A DNA stretch of 64,000 bases from Platanthera guangdongensis (taxonomy: Eukaryota; Streptophyta; Magnoliopsida; Asparagales; Orchidaceae), in NCBI GenBank assembly GCA_039583875.1, contig CM077162.1:164608720-164672719 (forward strand). Reading direction: 5' to 3'. The notes under the pieces were generated by a model. It made no database searches, was not told the origin of the DNA, and saw nothing but the letters and a program-made list of their open reading frames with translations. The position numbers and the translations under genes are program-made. Positions 33,154-45,092 of the stretch are shown here, piece after piece (the stretch's first letter is position 1; each line of letters starts with the position of its first letter).

Positions 33154-33605
33154 GGTGTCGACACACAGAGATTTCTGTGTCGACACCGAAAATTGGTGTC
33201 GACACTTCAGGGAATAGGTGTCGACACATCTAGGAAGTTGGTGTCGACACATCAGAATATTAGTGTCGACACATGACAAGTTGGTGTCGACACAACCAAG
33301 GTGGTGTCGACACATAGTGTTTACTCAGAATTATCTAAGTAAAGTCTCGACTAAATGTTGAGTTAAGTGGTGTCGACACATAAACAAGTGTCGACACATA
33401 TTATCTGTTGACTAAACTTGTGTCGACACATATGTGTCGAGACATTATAAGTCAGTGTCGACACTTATCGCCAGTGTCGACACATTTTAAGTTAGCTGCC
33501 CGCCTTTTCATCTTCAAAATTAGAAAGGTATAAATAGGGTTTTGCCTTAGTCTGTCGACACGCTTTCAAAAGTTTCGAGACCAAAACTTGTGTGTCGACA
33601 CCTAT
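33154..33605. repeat. Internal GTGTCGACAC array between pol and ORF3, element D
   Basis: About twenty copies of GTGTCGACAC or close variants in the 0.5-kb gap between pol stop (33122) and ORF3 ATG (33636). Same palindrome as the LTR U3, but spacer sequences differ from the LTR, so it is not a simple recent LTR copy. Confidence 0.93.
33529..33537 (+). promoter_or_regulatory. TATA box upstream of element D ORF3
   Basis: GGTATAAATAGGG, 99 bp upstream of the ORF3 ATG and directly after most of the palindrome array. TATAAATAG is identical to the core in the LTR (26939). Confidence 0.72.
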
Positions 33606-33635
33606 CTTCTCTCAGTTCAAATTTTTCAAACCCTA

Positions 33636-36460
33636 ATGGCGCCAAAGCTTGAGGAGAACGTCAACGAAGGGTATGAACTGGTGTACGACGCATTTGGTGA
33701 TGCCGACCAAGAGATCAAGAACGTGATAACCCTAGTTGTAGACTCAGGGTTGGAATTTCTTGTTTCTGAACCAACAAAGATCTGGAAGAAGGAAGTACTG
33801 GAATTACTCAATGGTGCTGAAGTGGACGAATCTGGATACAAGATCAAATCCAGAGTTCATGGTGCAAAGGTTAAGGTTTCACCAAAAAGTCTGAGAAAGG
33901 TACTTCAGTTGCCTAGAACTAAAGAAGAAGATGAGGTTACTGCTTCAAAGACCAGAGAAGCTCTAACCTGGTGTGGACTAGATTCTAAGATGAAGATTGG
34001 TTCAGTTTTCAATAGAAAAGGAATGAACAGTCAGGGGAAATTCCTGTCTGAAATTGTTGGGAAAGTGATATTGAGCAAGCCAGGAGGGCATGACAGAGTG
34101 TCTGCCCATATGTTCAGCATTATGACCAGAATAATCTTCAATCTGAAAACTGACTGGTCTATAGTAGTTTTTAAAAAAATCAAGGAAAGCCTGAAGAAGC
34201 CCAATTTGGGCAGGATCTTAAGTCTCTACCTTGCTGGAAGTATCCCAGAGGTAATGAGTCAAGCTACTGGTAATAAAATCAACCACATGAGAAGAATGGA
34301 CATGAGGATCTTCTCTAGATGGGATAGGGTGTTGTCTAAGGAGATGCCAACCCTTGAGAAGATAATTCCTGAGAAAGTATCACCTCCAAAGAAGAAGAGG
34401 AAAACTGCTCCAGTGGCACAGGTTTCCACTAGCAGCTCTGGTAGTGAAGAGCAAGTGGTCTTCACACATGATGAGAATGAGGAAGGAACTGCTGTAAAGT
34501 CTCCAGCTCCTCAAGATGTTGCTGAAATCCAGGGGGAGCTACCTCAAGCTAGCCCCATACACAAGGATCATATCCAGGGGGAGCCATTAGTTGTGGAAGA
34601 ACCCACTCCTCTTGAGAGTGAGCAAGCTACAAAAACAATTCTTGAGGTAATCACTGAGCTTAATGCTTTAGTTTTTCCTATAAAGGATACTGATTTGTCT
34701 GATGTTTATCAGCAACCACAGACTGACAGTCAAGTCCCAGATGTTGTAGTGAAAGACACATCTGTTGTAGATCATGAAGTTGTATCTGATCCAGTGGTTG
34801 AAGAGCCAAGAATTTCTCCAGCTCATTCTCCACAAGAGTTTACTATGGAAGATTTATTTATAAATCTGGATCAAGAAGATTTTGATAAGGAAACTGCTGC
34901 TGAAGGGGAGAATGCTCCAATTGAGGGGGAGCAAGTAGTACATGTTGAAGAGCCTGCAAGGCAAGAAACTGAGAAGGCACCAGAAGTGCAGAAGGAGTTA
35001 CCTCCAAGCCCTAAGGATAGGGTAGACATTGCCAGCTCCTCAGTATCTGAAGATGAGGAGGCTGCAAGAGCTAAGAAACAGAAGTTTCAAGTCTTCAAAA
35101 GAAGGAGCCAAAGTTATAAGAGGGCTTTACAAACTGTTGCTCCACAGCCTATATCACAGCCAGCTCCAACTGTTGATTATAGTGCTTTAATGGTTGCAAT
35201 GCAAATTAAACTTGATGAGCACAGGCAGGCCATTGAGAAGTATGTGGATGAAGGGCAGAAATCATTGCAGTTTGATCTTGCCCAGGATATAAAGTCAATA
35301 AGATTTGAAATGAATCTTAATAAGAAGGAGATGACAGACTGCTTCCACAAGGGACGGAATGCAGTAGTGTACTTGGCTACACACCAGGAGAAGATAAAAG
35401 CACAAGTTGATGACTTTGCAGTCAAGCAAGGATATGTACTTGAAAATCAAATTAGGATGAATGATAATTTGACTGCATCTCACAATGCCATAGTCACAGA
35501 ACTGAAGAATCTAGCTGCAGGGCAGACTCCAGCTACAGCAAAAGCAGATTTTGACAAAATATTCCAAGAAGAAATAACTGCTGTTAAGACTGCCATCCAA
35601 GATTCTCAAAAGTTGATAACTGACAAACTCCAAAGGTTAAAACCTTTGTTTAAAGATGAAGTTAATTATTTGGATAACCAGGTCAGATTTCAAAAAGATG
35701 ATGTAAGAGATCACATAGAAAGAGAAGTCATAAAGGGGAGAGGGTTTTAGTCAAAGCCAGCTCTGATCATGCCAAGTGGATATCAAATTCTATCAGTGAA
35801 ACTCTTGGATATCCTCCTCTTTGTGATGATGATAATGTTGCAGAATCTGGAATACATCCTGCATATCTTGGAGGTGAGCAACCAGAAGTAGCTCAAGTTA
35901 TCTATCCTCCACCAGATTTTGATATGGTTCATGCTGACATACAGTCCATGTATAACCCACCTGGGGGAAAGGACAATGTCATTATTGAGAACGTTGTTCA
36001 TCCTATATCTGAAGCTATGCAAGACGCTATGCAGAAAGAAGAAGAAGCCAGGCTGTCTAAAACGAGGTTCAGGGAACAAGCTGAGCTTAGACCTGACTTT
36101 GAGCAGTGGAGCCCCACCTCAAGGAACATCATTTTGACTGCCTGGAAAGCTGCAAAAGATAATGTGCATGACAGGAACAAATGGTTTTCTGAGGCTGAAT
36201 GGAGAAAACATGAGACAAGGCAGGAAGCTATAGTCCAATATAGAAGAAAGGCCAAGATGGGAAAGCTACCTCATACTGCCCAGGAGCCTAGCAAGTACTT
36301 TCACAAGCCTTATCATTATTTTGAAAGGCAAAAGATTAAGGCTGAGGAACTTAAGAAGAAAGATCTGAAAGGCAAGAAGCCTGCTGATGCTGAAGCTCAT
36401 GTTCAAGCCAAAGTACAAGCTGGAAAAGGAATAGTGATCAAGGAGCCTGAACAGAAATAG
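33636..36460 (+). pseudogene. Element D ORF3 (post-pol ORF, unknown function), one frameshift
   Basis: ATG 33636 (MAPKLEENVNEGYELVYDAF) chosen over the upstream in-frame start at 33588 because it lies after the TATA box and matches the MAP start of B. Open to 35750, where TAG ends the frame; the protein continues in another frame to 36460 (G-run near 35735-35745), so one indel splits it. Total about 940 residues. N-terminal conserved core FLSEIVGKVILSK...GRILSLYL, then a basic patch PPKKKRKTA (nuclear-localisation-like, near 34384-34410), acidic/proline-rich middle, predicted coiled coil (35200-35730), conserved tail WSPTSRNIIL...PSKYFHKPYHYF and a lysine-rich end. No signal peptide or membrane helix seen, against a classical envelope. 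Function unknown. Confidence 0.85.
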
Positions 36461-36723
36461 AATTAGAATTTTCTTAAAGTTTACTATGTAATCTTTGTTG
36501 ATGTAAAACATCTTGTAAACTTTTGAAAATGAATATGACAGATATTAGAACAATGTGTTATATGTTAAATCTATTTCATATTTGTTCTGTGATGATGTCT
36601 ATGTATACATGTTTGATTGATACATGTTTATGATTGTCCTGCTATATATAATCCTGCTTTACATCATTTTGTAATTTTATTATGAATGGTGTATATCATT
36701 GACTAAGGGTTATGACTTCTCCA
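36461..36723 (+). other. Element D 3' untranslated region
   Basis: AT-rich stretch between ORF3 stop and PPT. No frame or repeat recognised. Confidence 0.6.
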
Positions 36724-36736
36724 AATAGGGGGAGAT
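36724..36736 (+). other. Element D polypurine tract
   Basis: AATAGGGGGAGAT directly before the right LTR. PPT-like AGGGGGAG words also occur inside pol and ORF3 (31379, 34531, 34576, 34924). Confidence 0.9.
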
Positions 36737-38708
36737 TGTTGGGTACATTGGTCTAAATGTACCTGATTTGAAGAAGCCTCACCCAACTCAATGATATACA
36801 TCAAAATGTATTTGATGTGCTTTGAGTTTACTTGTGCAGGTTAAGTATTTGCAGGAAAGAAGAAAAAGTTTCTAAGTCCATGTGTCGACACCCAGAGGGA
36901 AATTATCGACACTTAAGAAGACTTGTGTCGACACCCAGGAAAGCAGTGTCGACACTTGGAGTCTTTGTGTCGACACCAGGGATGCTGAGTCGACACCAGA
37001 CAAAAAGTGTCGACACAAGGAGCTGTGTCGACACTCAATGAAGAAGAATGCAGTGAAGCAGTGTCGACACTTAACAGTTGTGTCGACACCCAGTGAAACT
37101 GTGTCTACACCAGAAAGTGTCGACACTTGAAGATGTGTCGACACTCAGCAAAAGTCAGCAGAGACTAAGTACAAGTGTCGACACTCAGAACAATGTGTCG
37201 ATTCACAACAGAAGAGTCAACACTTGAATAAATGTCGACAGAAGAACAATGTGTCGACATTTAGCTGAAGACTCAACACTTGAAGAAAGTGTCGACACAA
37301 GTAGCTGTGTCGACACTTAGTAAAGATCAGCAAAGTTCAACAAAAATATTCTAAGTACAAGTGTCGACACTAAGGGAATGTGTCGACACTCAGCCAAAGT
37401 CTCGACAGAAGAAGACGTGTGTCGACACCAAGAAGAAGTGTCGACACTCAGCGAGTTCAACACATGAAGATGTGTCGACACAAAAGTGTTGTGTCGACAC
37501 TTAGAAGAATTCAACAAAATACTGAAGTACAAGTACTTGTGTCGACACTCAATTTCAGTGTCGACACATGAAGAAGAAGTAGTGTCGAGATATAAAATCT
37601 AAAACACAAGGAGTTGTGTCGACACCTTGTAGGCTAGTGTCGACACTTAGACAACTTGTGTTGACACTTGGTCTATAAGTGTCGACACTCAAAGACAGAA
37701 AGTCTCGACACTTTTAGACAGTTACAGAATTTTCAAGAACTGACTGGATGACTTGACAGCTGCCATTCCAGCCGGTCTACTGCACCTGTCAGAGTTGTCA
37801 GAATTCAGTTATGGACCGGACCAGCCGGTTACCATGAAGAAGGCCTATAAATAGGCTTATGCTGTCTACAGAAAGGAGTTGTTCAAATTATTGATCAAGT
37901 ATTTAACAAAGAAGATCTAGCTATTCCTTGAAGAATCAAGTGCAGATCTAAGAAGTTGGAGAGAGAGAGCTCCATCCAAGAAATCAGTTGTTGGAACCAG
38001 ACTGAGAAGAAGGGTTCAGATTTACTCTGAACCTTAAGTAGCAGAGATCAAGGATCAACTGCAGAATGAGTCAATCTAATTGAGTTCTACATTCAAGAAG
38101 CTTTGAAGAAAGCTAAGTCAGATTGATTTCAGCTGAGTTCTTCCAAGAACTCATCAAGAATCTCACAACTCTTCTCTCTTGTCACTGAGTTGTTGAGTTA
38201 TAATTTAGTATTCATTTTATCTTGTAGGATCCTTTGGATCTGAGTCTTGTAAGCCTGTAATTATAAAGGCTGAGTGTAGGGCTTGAGAGTCTGAGTATAG
38301 GAGATTGAAATCTCTGAGTGTAGGCCTTGGTGGCTGAGTGTAGGCCTTGGTGGCTGAGTGTAGGCCTTTGTGGCTGAGTGTAGGCTTTGTGAAGAAGCTG
38401 AGTTGTAGGGCCTTGGGCCTGAGGTGTAGGAACCAGTTTTGGGTTCTGAGATAGTGGAGGAGTTTGGCCGAATCTAGTACACTGCTAGATAGGCGAAGGG
38501 GGAAAGTGGATGTACCCAAACCTTGGGGAACCACTATAAAACTGTGTGTCTTCTGTGTGCTGTGGTTTGCTGTGAATGCTGTGTGACTGCTGTGCAATAG
38601 TAGATATAAATCTGTGTTAAAAACTGATTACTGCCATAAAAAGTTAAAAAGAATTTGGTCACCTATTCACCCCCCCCCCCTCTAGGTGTTTAGGTACTAT
38701 ATCTTTCA
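36737..38708 (+). repeat. Element D 3' LTR
   Basis: 1972 bp, near-identical to 25829-27799. A C-run near 38670 is expanded to about a dozen compared with five in the left LTR. Ends CTTTCA followed by the ACTCT duplication. Confidence 0.96.
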
Positions 38709-38713
38709 ACTCT
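38709..38713. repeat. Target-site duplication of D, right copy (ACTCT)
   Basis: Exact copy of 25824-25828; element C integrase resumes immediately. Confidence 0.95.
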
Positions 38714-41342
38714 GCAGGGCTTGCCAATTAGGCAAGCAAACTAAAAACAGTTTTAAGTCACTTAATAAGAGTGATTCACCTAGGATATTGTATCTGTTAC
38801 ACATGGATCTTTTTGGACCCATCACAGTACAAAGCCTAGGAGGGAAATCTTACACTTTGGTAGTTGTAGATGACTTCTCTAGATTCACTTGGGTGTTCTT
38901 TCTAAGGAAGAAGTCTGATAACTATAAGTGTCTGACAGATTTTCTCAAATGTATACAGATTGAGTTCAATACTCACATTGCCCTGATCAGAAGTGATCAT
39001 GGGACAGAGTTTGATTCTCTTCTTACGCAAGAGTTCTGTCAGAGTGAAGGGATCAGGTATACTTTCTCAGCTCCTAGAACTCCTCAACAAAATGGGGTAG
39101 CTGATAGGAAAAATAGAACCCTTATTGAATCTGCCACTACATTGTTGTCAGATGCTCACCTTCCTCTATCCTTTTGGGCAGAGGCAGTGAACACCTCCAA
39201 CTATGTGCTGAATAGAAGTTTGATACATAAACTAAATGGAAAGACTCCTATGAATTACTCAAAGGGAAGAAACCTAAAGTTGATTATTTTAGAGTTTTTG
39301 GTTGTATTTGCTACATACATAATAATGACAAGAAATATTTAGCAAAATTTCAAGCTAAAGCTGATGAAGGAGTGTTTCTGGGATACTCCATGATCAGCAA
39401 GGCTTATAGGGTCTATAATAAATCATCTCTAAAAATTGAGGAATCTGTTCATATATCATTTGATGAATCTAACATGTCTTTCAAGGAGAAGATCTCTTCT
39501 ACCATAGAACCTTTGCAGGAACATTCTCTTGTTGAAGACTTGAACAAGTTACAGGTCACTTAAAAGGATGAAAGCAGTGAAGATGAAGAAAGTATTCAAC
39601 ATATTGAAGAACAACCTGAAGAGCCAGTTGTTGTACCACAAGAGGAAACAACAACACAGGTTGGTGAACAATCAACACCCCCTGTTGATTTTGTAACATC
39701 AAGAGACCATCCAATTTCCCAAATAATTGGAAACATCTCAGCTGATGTGCAAACCAGAAATCAGGTCAACCAAAACCTGTTGCACACCTGCTTCCTATCT
39801 CAAATTGAACCTCAGTCCATTCAAGATGAAGAGCAAGATCCACACTGGATCATTGTAATGCAAGAAGAGTTGTATCAATTTGAAAGGAACAAAGTGTGGG
39901 AACTAGTGCCAAAGCCTAAGGATCACTCCATTGTTGGAACAAAGTGGGTGTTCAGAAATAAACTGGATGATCAAGGAGTAATTGTAAGGAACAATGCAAG
40001 GCTAGTTGCTCAGGGATATTCTCAAGAAGAAGGAATAGACTATGACCAGACTTTTGCACCAGTTGTAAGATTGGAAGCCATCAGAATATTTTTACCTTAT
40101 GCAGCACATAAAGGATTCAAGGTATATCAGATGGATGTCAAAAGTGCATTTCTAAATGGAGACATCAAAGAAGAAGTATATGTCAGACAACCTCCAGGTT
40201 TTATCTCTCCAACTTATCCTGATTATGTTTTTAGATTGAACAAAGCATTATATGGTCTCAAGCAAGCTCCTAGAGCATGGTATGAGACCCTAACATGCTT
40301 TCTTTTGGAAAATGGATTTATAAGGGGTAGAGTAGACCAAACTCTTTTCATTAAAACCCATAAGTCTCATACCCTACTAGTACAGATTTATGTAGATGAT
40401 ATTATTTTTGGTTCTACTGACTCAAAATTGTGCAGAAGGTTTTCCAACCTAATGCATTCTAAATTTGAAATGAGTAGCATGGGTGAGCTATCCTTCTTCC
40501 TAGGATTGCAAGTCAAACATCATGCTGAAGGCATCTTCATTTCTCAAACCAAGTATGCAAATGAATTGGTTAAGAAATTTGGCATGTCTGAAGCATCTTG
40601 TATGAAAACACCTATGCCTACTAATGCTATATTGGATGCTGATGAACATGGGAAACCTGTTGATCAGACAACATATAGAGCAATAATTGGCTCTTTACTG
40701 TACCTTACAGCTAGTAGACCAGATATAATGTTTGTTACATGTATATGTGCTAGGTTCCAAGTAAGCCCTAGAGAGTCACACCTAACATTAGTAAAGAGGA
40801 TTCTCAGGTATGTTAAAAGTTGTCCAAATCTAGGTCTCTGGTATCCAAAAGATTCAGCATTTGATTTAACTGGATTTTCTGATGCTGACTATGCTGGATG
40901 CAGAATTGACAGGAAAAGCACCAGTGGAACTTGTCAGTTTCTTGGTGACAGACTTGTCTCTTGGTTTTGTAAGAAACAAACTTCTGTGTCAACTTCAACT
41001 GCTGAAGCTGAATATATGGCTGTAGGCAGTTGTTGTTCACAAATCTTATGGATTCAAAACCAACTCCTAGACTATGGCTACAACTTAGAGAAGTCTAAAA
41101 TCTTTTGTGATAACACCAGTGCTATTTCTATAGCTCAAAATCCAGTCCTACATAGTAGGACAAAACACATAGAGATTAAGCATCACTTCTTAAGGGATAA
41201 TGTTGAAAAGAATAAAATTGAACTGCAATATATCCCAACTGATTTACAAAGGGGAGATATTTTCACCAAGCCCTTGGATGAAAAGAAACACACCTTCGTC
41301 CTAAATCAGTTACGAATGTTAGATGGAGGAAGTCTTAAATAA
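38709..41342 (+). pseudogene. Element C integrase, reverse transcriptase and RNase H
   Basis: Integrase resumes at CRACQLGKQTKNSF. Catalytic sites are [18 protein letters not shown] and NGVADRKNRT, where the catalytic glutamate is aspartate (ADRKN for AERKN). A frameshift lies near 39275, then [15 protein letters not shown] continues. A nonsense TAA at 39561-39563 is followed by the same frame to 41342. RT has [30 protein letters not shown] and [11 protein letters not shown]. RNase H has [18 protein letters not shown] and FCDNTSAIS, ending [19 protein letters not shown]. Copia order PR-IN-RT-RH is complete. The RT/RNase H part (39747-41342) is intact. Confidence 0.91.
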
Positions 41343-41431
41343 TATCCAAGATTTTAAAAGCTTAAAAATTGACCAAGACTAGGCAAACATCTTGATTTTT
41401 CCTTAGTGTCTAGAGTTCTTCTGGTCTCTGA

Positions 41432-41700
41432 ACTGCGCTCGACGATTTTCCCCCAGATCGTCGAACGGAGATCGACGATTTCTGAAATCGTCGACCTGAG
41501 TTCAGCGTTTCTCAGATAGTATGAACTATCTCTTCCGGTCAGCGTTCGTCAAACGGCGCTCGACGATTTTGTTCTCTGAACTATCGTCGAACGGAGCTCG
41601 ATGCTCTCCAATATCGTCGAACGGAGATCGACGATATTGAAGACTCTTCAAATTCCTTTAGAAGCCCCGATCGTCGAACGGAGTTCAACGATCTTTCCAT
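41432..41700. repeat. Internal TCGTCGA/TCGACGA array between pol and ORF3, element C
   Basis: Words ATCGTCGAACGGAG, GATCGACGAT and GCTCGACGATTTT recur through the gap. Same motif as the C LTR and the C gag array. Confidence 0.88.
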
Positions 41701-41718
41701 TTCTGCGTCGAACCCTAA

Positions 41719-41725
41719 TATAAAA
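41719..41725 (+). promoter_or_regulatory. TATA-like box upstream of element C ORF3
   Basis: CTAATATAAAATTC directly after the internal array and about 115 bp before ATG 41840. Weaker match than in B and D. Confidence 0.5.
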
Positions 41726-41839
41726 TTCATTCTTCGCCGTCGTTCTCTTTTGCGCTTTCGATTTCTCTGCAAAAACTTTCTTTCCCTCCAAACATTTCTG
41801 TACTTGGTCGTTTTGTTTGTTGAATCTTTGCAGGTAACT

Positions 41840-44800
41840 ATGGCCGTTTCTGTTGCTATTCTCGCCGCCATGAAGTTTGATGCCGGCTTTGACATTGACA
41901 TGGAATCCTTCAACATGACAGATCAGGTTTTCCAGGACATCTTGGAGTTATTCAAAGAGCAAAAGCTTGCTACAATCATGACAACCAGGATTAAACTTGC
42001 TGCTGATGAAATTAAAGAATGGGTTTACACTGCCCACAATCAGGATCAAAACACCATTGTTGGATCAATCTCTGGCACACATGTACCCTTGACCCCAGCA
42101 ATCCTGACAGAGGTTTTTGAGTTAAGTACTGGTTGAGATTCTGCTGATCTATCTGGAGAAGAATATGCTGACTTGCTTGCAAGAATGGGTCATTCTGAGG
42201 CTAACCCTAACAAGCTGTTGAAGAAGAATCTATCTGTGGAATATAGATTCCTGGCTGATGTAGTTGGAAAGGTCCTATTGGCTAAGCACTCTGCCCATGA
42301 TACTATTTCCAGGCATCAACTCTGCTTAATGGGAGCCATAGTGGACAGGAAGAACTTGGACTGGGGAGAGGTCTTATTTGACCTAATTAAGAAGAAAATT
42401 AACAAGAGTTTTGTAAATTTTGGAAGGATCTTAGGTATTTTTCTGCAGAATAGATGCCCTGCATTGCTAGTATCCTCTAGGATACACATAAATGCTTCCA
42501 AGAGACTATCATGTGCCCTATTTGGTAAATGGGACAGGCAGATCCTCAAGCCCAGCAGGCCCTCTTCCAGCACACCTTCAGGCACTAGGACTGTCAGAGT
42601 CACTTCCCCTCAGGTTTCTGCCCCTGCAGATGACCTGCCTGCTGCTGCTTCTCCTCCTCCTCCTCCTCCAATTCCATCTCTTCCAATTCCATCCACCATT
42701 CAAATTCCATCCACCATCATCATCTCCAGCCCCTCTCCAACATCTATACCATCTCCAATCCCTACTCTACCAACAACAGAAGAACAATTCCATCCATTAT
42801 ACTCCTACCCTCAACCAGATATTGCCACTTCATCACCCTCCATTCCCTCATTCAACCTTATTGATGATTCCTTCATGGATGACTCACCCTCCTCTCCTCT
42901 TGAGCTGCCCTCATCTTCAACCTCTTATCAAGACCTTCTGCAAGAGAACATTGATCAACCCACCTTCACACCATCTATTTTCATCCCACTGTCCTCCATC
43001 ACCACTTTACCCACACCTCAACCATCTCTTCCCCAATACACTAGCTCTCCACTACCATCATCAACAGCTACACCTCCATCCTCTACCTCTGCTCCAGTCA
43101 CTACTGAGCTAGTGGATCTTCCAGCCCTTGCTGACAGGATTTATGAATTGCTAGCCCCCAGGCTATCTCTTCTCTTGGAGACCTCCTTGGCTCCATTACT
43201 CCAGTCAGTGGTAGCTCTCTCTGCCAGGCTCTCTTTCTTATTCCCTCAGGCAGCCCCTTCAGCAGTGTGCCTTGATCCAGCCTTGTCTGAATCTAGGCAG
43301 GGGGAGATGCCCTTTGAAGTGAGCCTGCCTGTTGTGTCTGCTGTTTATTCAGCTTTTGTTGTTGCTGTTGCTGCTGCTGTTCTTCAAGATCTAGTTCCAC
43401 CTCCTGTTGCAGTCTTATCAATAGACCTCAGGTCTCTGCTGTCAGCATTTGATTCAGCCAACCTTAGTTGTCTTCCAGAGACAGTTGCACTCCAGCCCCC
43501 AGAGGATTTGTCCAAGGCTCTTGTGCCCTTCTCTTGTTGTGACCCCAGCATCATAACCTCCTTTGTTAACTCAGTTTATGCTGCTGCTACTCCTGCTGAA
43601 AGCATGGTTGCTGTTTCTGATGTGCTGTCCGTCCTGCTGAAGATAGTGTTGATGTATCTGTTGCTATTAGTGTTGTCAGTGTTGCTGCTACTGCTATTCC
43701 AGTTTCTACTAATATCCTTATGACAGAGGCACATGATTTTGAGCCCTCTGTGTTTTCTGATGATATTCCTGCTGCTGATATTGCTGTTTCTGTAAATGAA
43801 ACTGTTGCTGCCCCAACTACTGTTATTACTGCTCTAGAACCTTCAGTATCTGCTGCTGTTGCTGCTGCTTCAACCTCTGCTTCTGTTTCAACTTCAATTG
43901 CTACTAGTTCTGTATCTACTGCTGCTAAAACCTCTGCTGCCTCTTCTACTTCAATCCAGCTCAAGAAAGATTTGATGAAAAAGATTGATGCTCTTTATGA
44001 TGATCAAAGTTCTGAAAGTGATGAGTTCAGGACAGATTCTGATGATTCTTCTGCTACAATTGCCAGGAAGAGAAAGGCAAGGAGCAAAGCCATGAAGAGA
44101 GTACCTCCAGCCAAGGTCAAGGACAATAATGACATACCATATTATATTCTTCATGACTGCCCCATAACTGAGCACTGGATGCAGTACTCAAAGAATCAAC
44201 TCAAAGCCATGAAGAAAAAGAGGAAGTATGAGAAAGGATCCTCTCAATTTCAACATCCTCATCCTCCTCCACCACCTCCTCTGATGCAGGTGCAGGTGGA
44301 AGTTCAGCTGCTCAACCCTCAGCTAGAAGTCAAACCCCCTATCAGCCACATGCCAGATCCTATCATAGGGGAAGCCAGTCCAGGGGCTCTCAATCCAGAA
44401 GAGGAAATTATAGAGGCAATCAAAGAGAATTTCAGGTTTATTCTAAATGATATTCAAGGCAACATCCCTACTCCAGGGAAGGATAAATCTCATCTAGCAC
44501 AACCTCTGGTCCTTTTCCCTATAAACTAAAGGAAGTAGTTTCATCCAGGCCTCCTCAGGACAATCCATCAAATAGATATGAGCCACCAGTGCCGTTTGAA
44601 GATCCTGAAAACAATCCAACTGCTTGGACTGCAAGGATGAAAGAGCTTGCTGCACTGGATCAGATTAAGAAAGTTAGAGAGCAAGGCAAAGACTCCTCCA
44701 ACATCACTACATTATCTGAACAGAGAAAGAAAGAGTTGGAAAGATATGGTTCAAGCAAATTCTTTGATTCTGATAGATACATGGAGCTGCATCCTGAAGC

Positions 44801-44921
44801 TGTAGTTCCAAGGCCCAGACAGCAAACCTCTTTAGGTGCAGCAGATGATACAAGATCAAAGATGGAAGCTCTCAACCACAATAGAGAAGTCAAACTCATT
44901 AAGAGCAAGGAGAAGAAATGA
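41840..44921 (+). pseudogene. Element C ORF3 (post-pol ORF, unknown function), broken
   Basis: ATG 41840 (MAVSVAILAAMKFDAGFDID), just after a TTTGCAG-GT that resembles a splice acceptor. An in-frame TGA at 42134-42136 is followed by the same frame to 43723; frameshifts near 43720 and 44530-44590 lead to the last part ending 44921. The conserved core is FLADVVGKVLLAK...DWGEVLFDLIKKKI...GRILGIFL. A long Pro/Ser/Thr- and Ala/Val-rich, low-complexity middle follows (42600-43950), then a basic tail. N-terminus and core align with D and B ORF3; the middle does not. No signal peptide. Function unknown. Confidence 0.78.
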
Positions 44922-45080
44922 TTATGTAAGGTGACAATCACTCTGATTTCTAATTATTATCTGGGATGATATATATCTGTGGTTCTGCTATGTCCAGCTT
45001 TTTGCTTTTCTGTATTATTACTTGTATGTTGTTATTTTAATTTTTTTTTCCAAATTCTGTAAGTAGTAATCCTAACCCAA

Positions 45081-45092
45081 ATAGGGGGAGAT
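45081..45092 (+). other. Element C polypurine tract
   Basis: ATAGGGGGAGAT directly before the right LTR. Confidence 0.9.

Larger units (their letters stand above)
25829..38708 (+). mobile_element. Copia element D (SIRE-type), innermost and best preserved
   Basis: 12.9-kb plus-strand element: LTRs 25829-27799 and 36737-38708, PBS 27802, gag 27905-29948, pol 29961-33122 as one intact 1053-codon frame, internal palindrome array plus TATA, ORF3 33636-36460, PPT 36724-36736, perfect ACTCT duplication. Two zinc knuckles in gag, a long gag and a post-pol ORF fit the Sirevirus lineage. Few breaks: one TAG and one frameshift in gag, a TAA near gag's end, one frameshift in ORF3. Confidence 0.96.

Noticed and set aside
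33588..33635. Upstream in-frame start (MCVDTYLLSVQ) for element D ORF3
   Set aside because: It is encoded by the palindrome array; ATG 33636 matches the MAP start of element B and suits the TATA position.
42492..43112. 206-codon Leu/Pro/His-rich frame
   Set aside because: Shadow of the Pro/Ser-rich middle of element C ORF3 in another frame.
43340..43950. GCT-rich stretch in C ORF3 as a microsatellite
   Set aside because: Repeats are impure and coding (Ala/Val/Ser-rich); better described as a low-complexity protein region.
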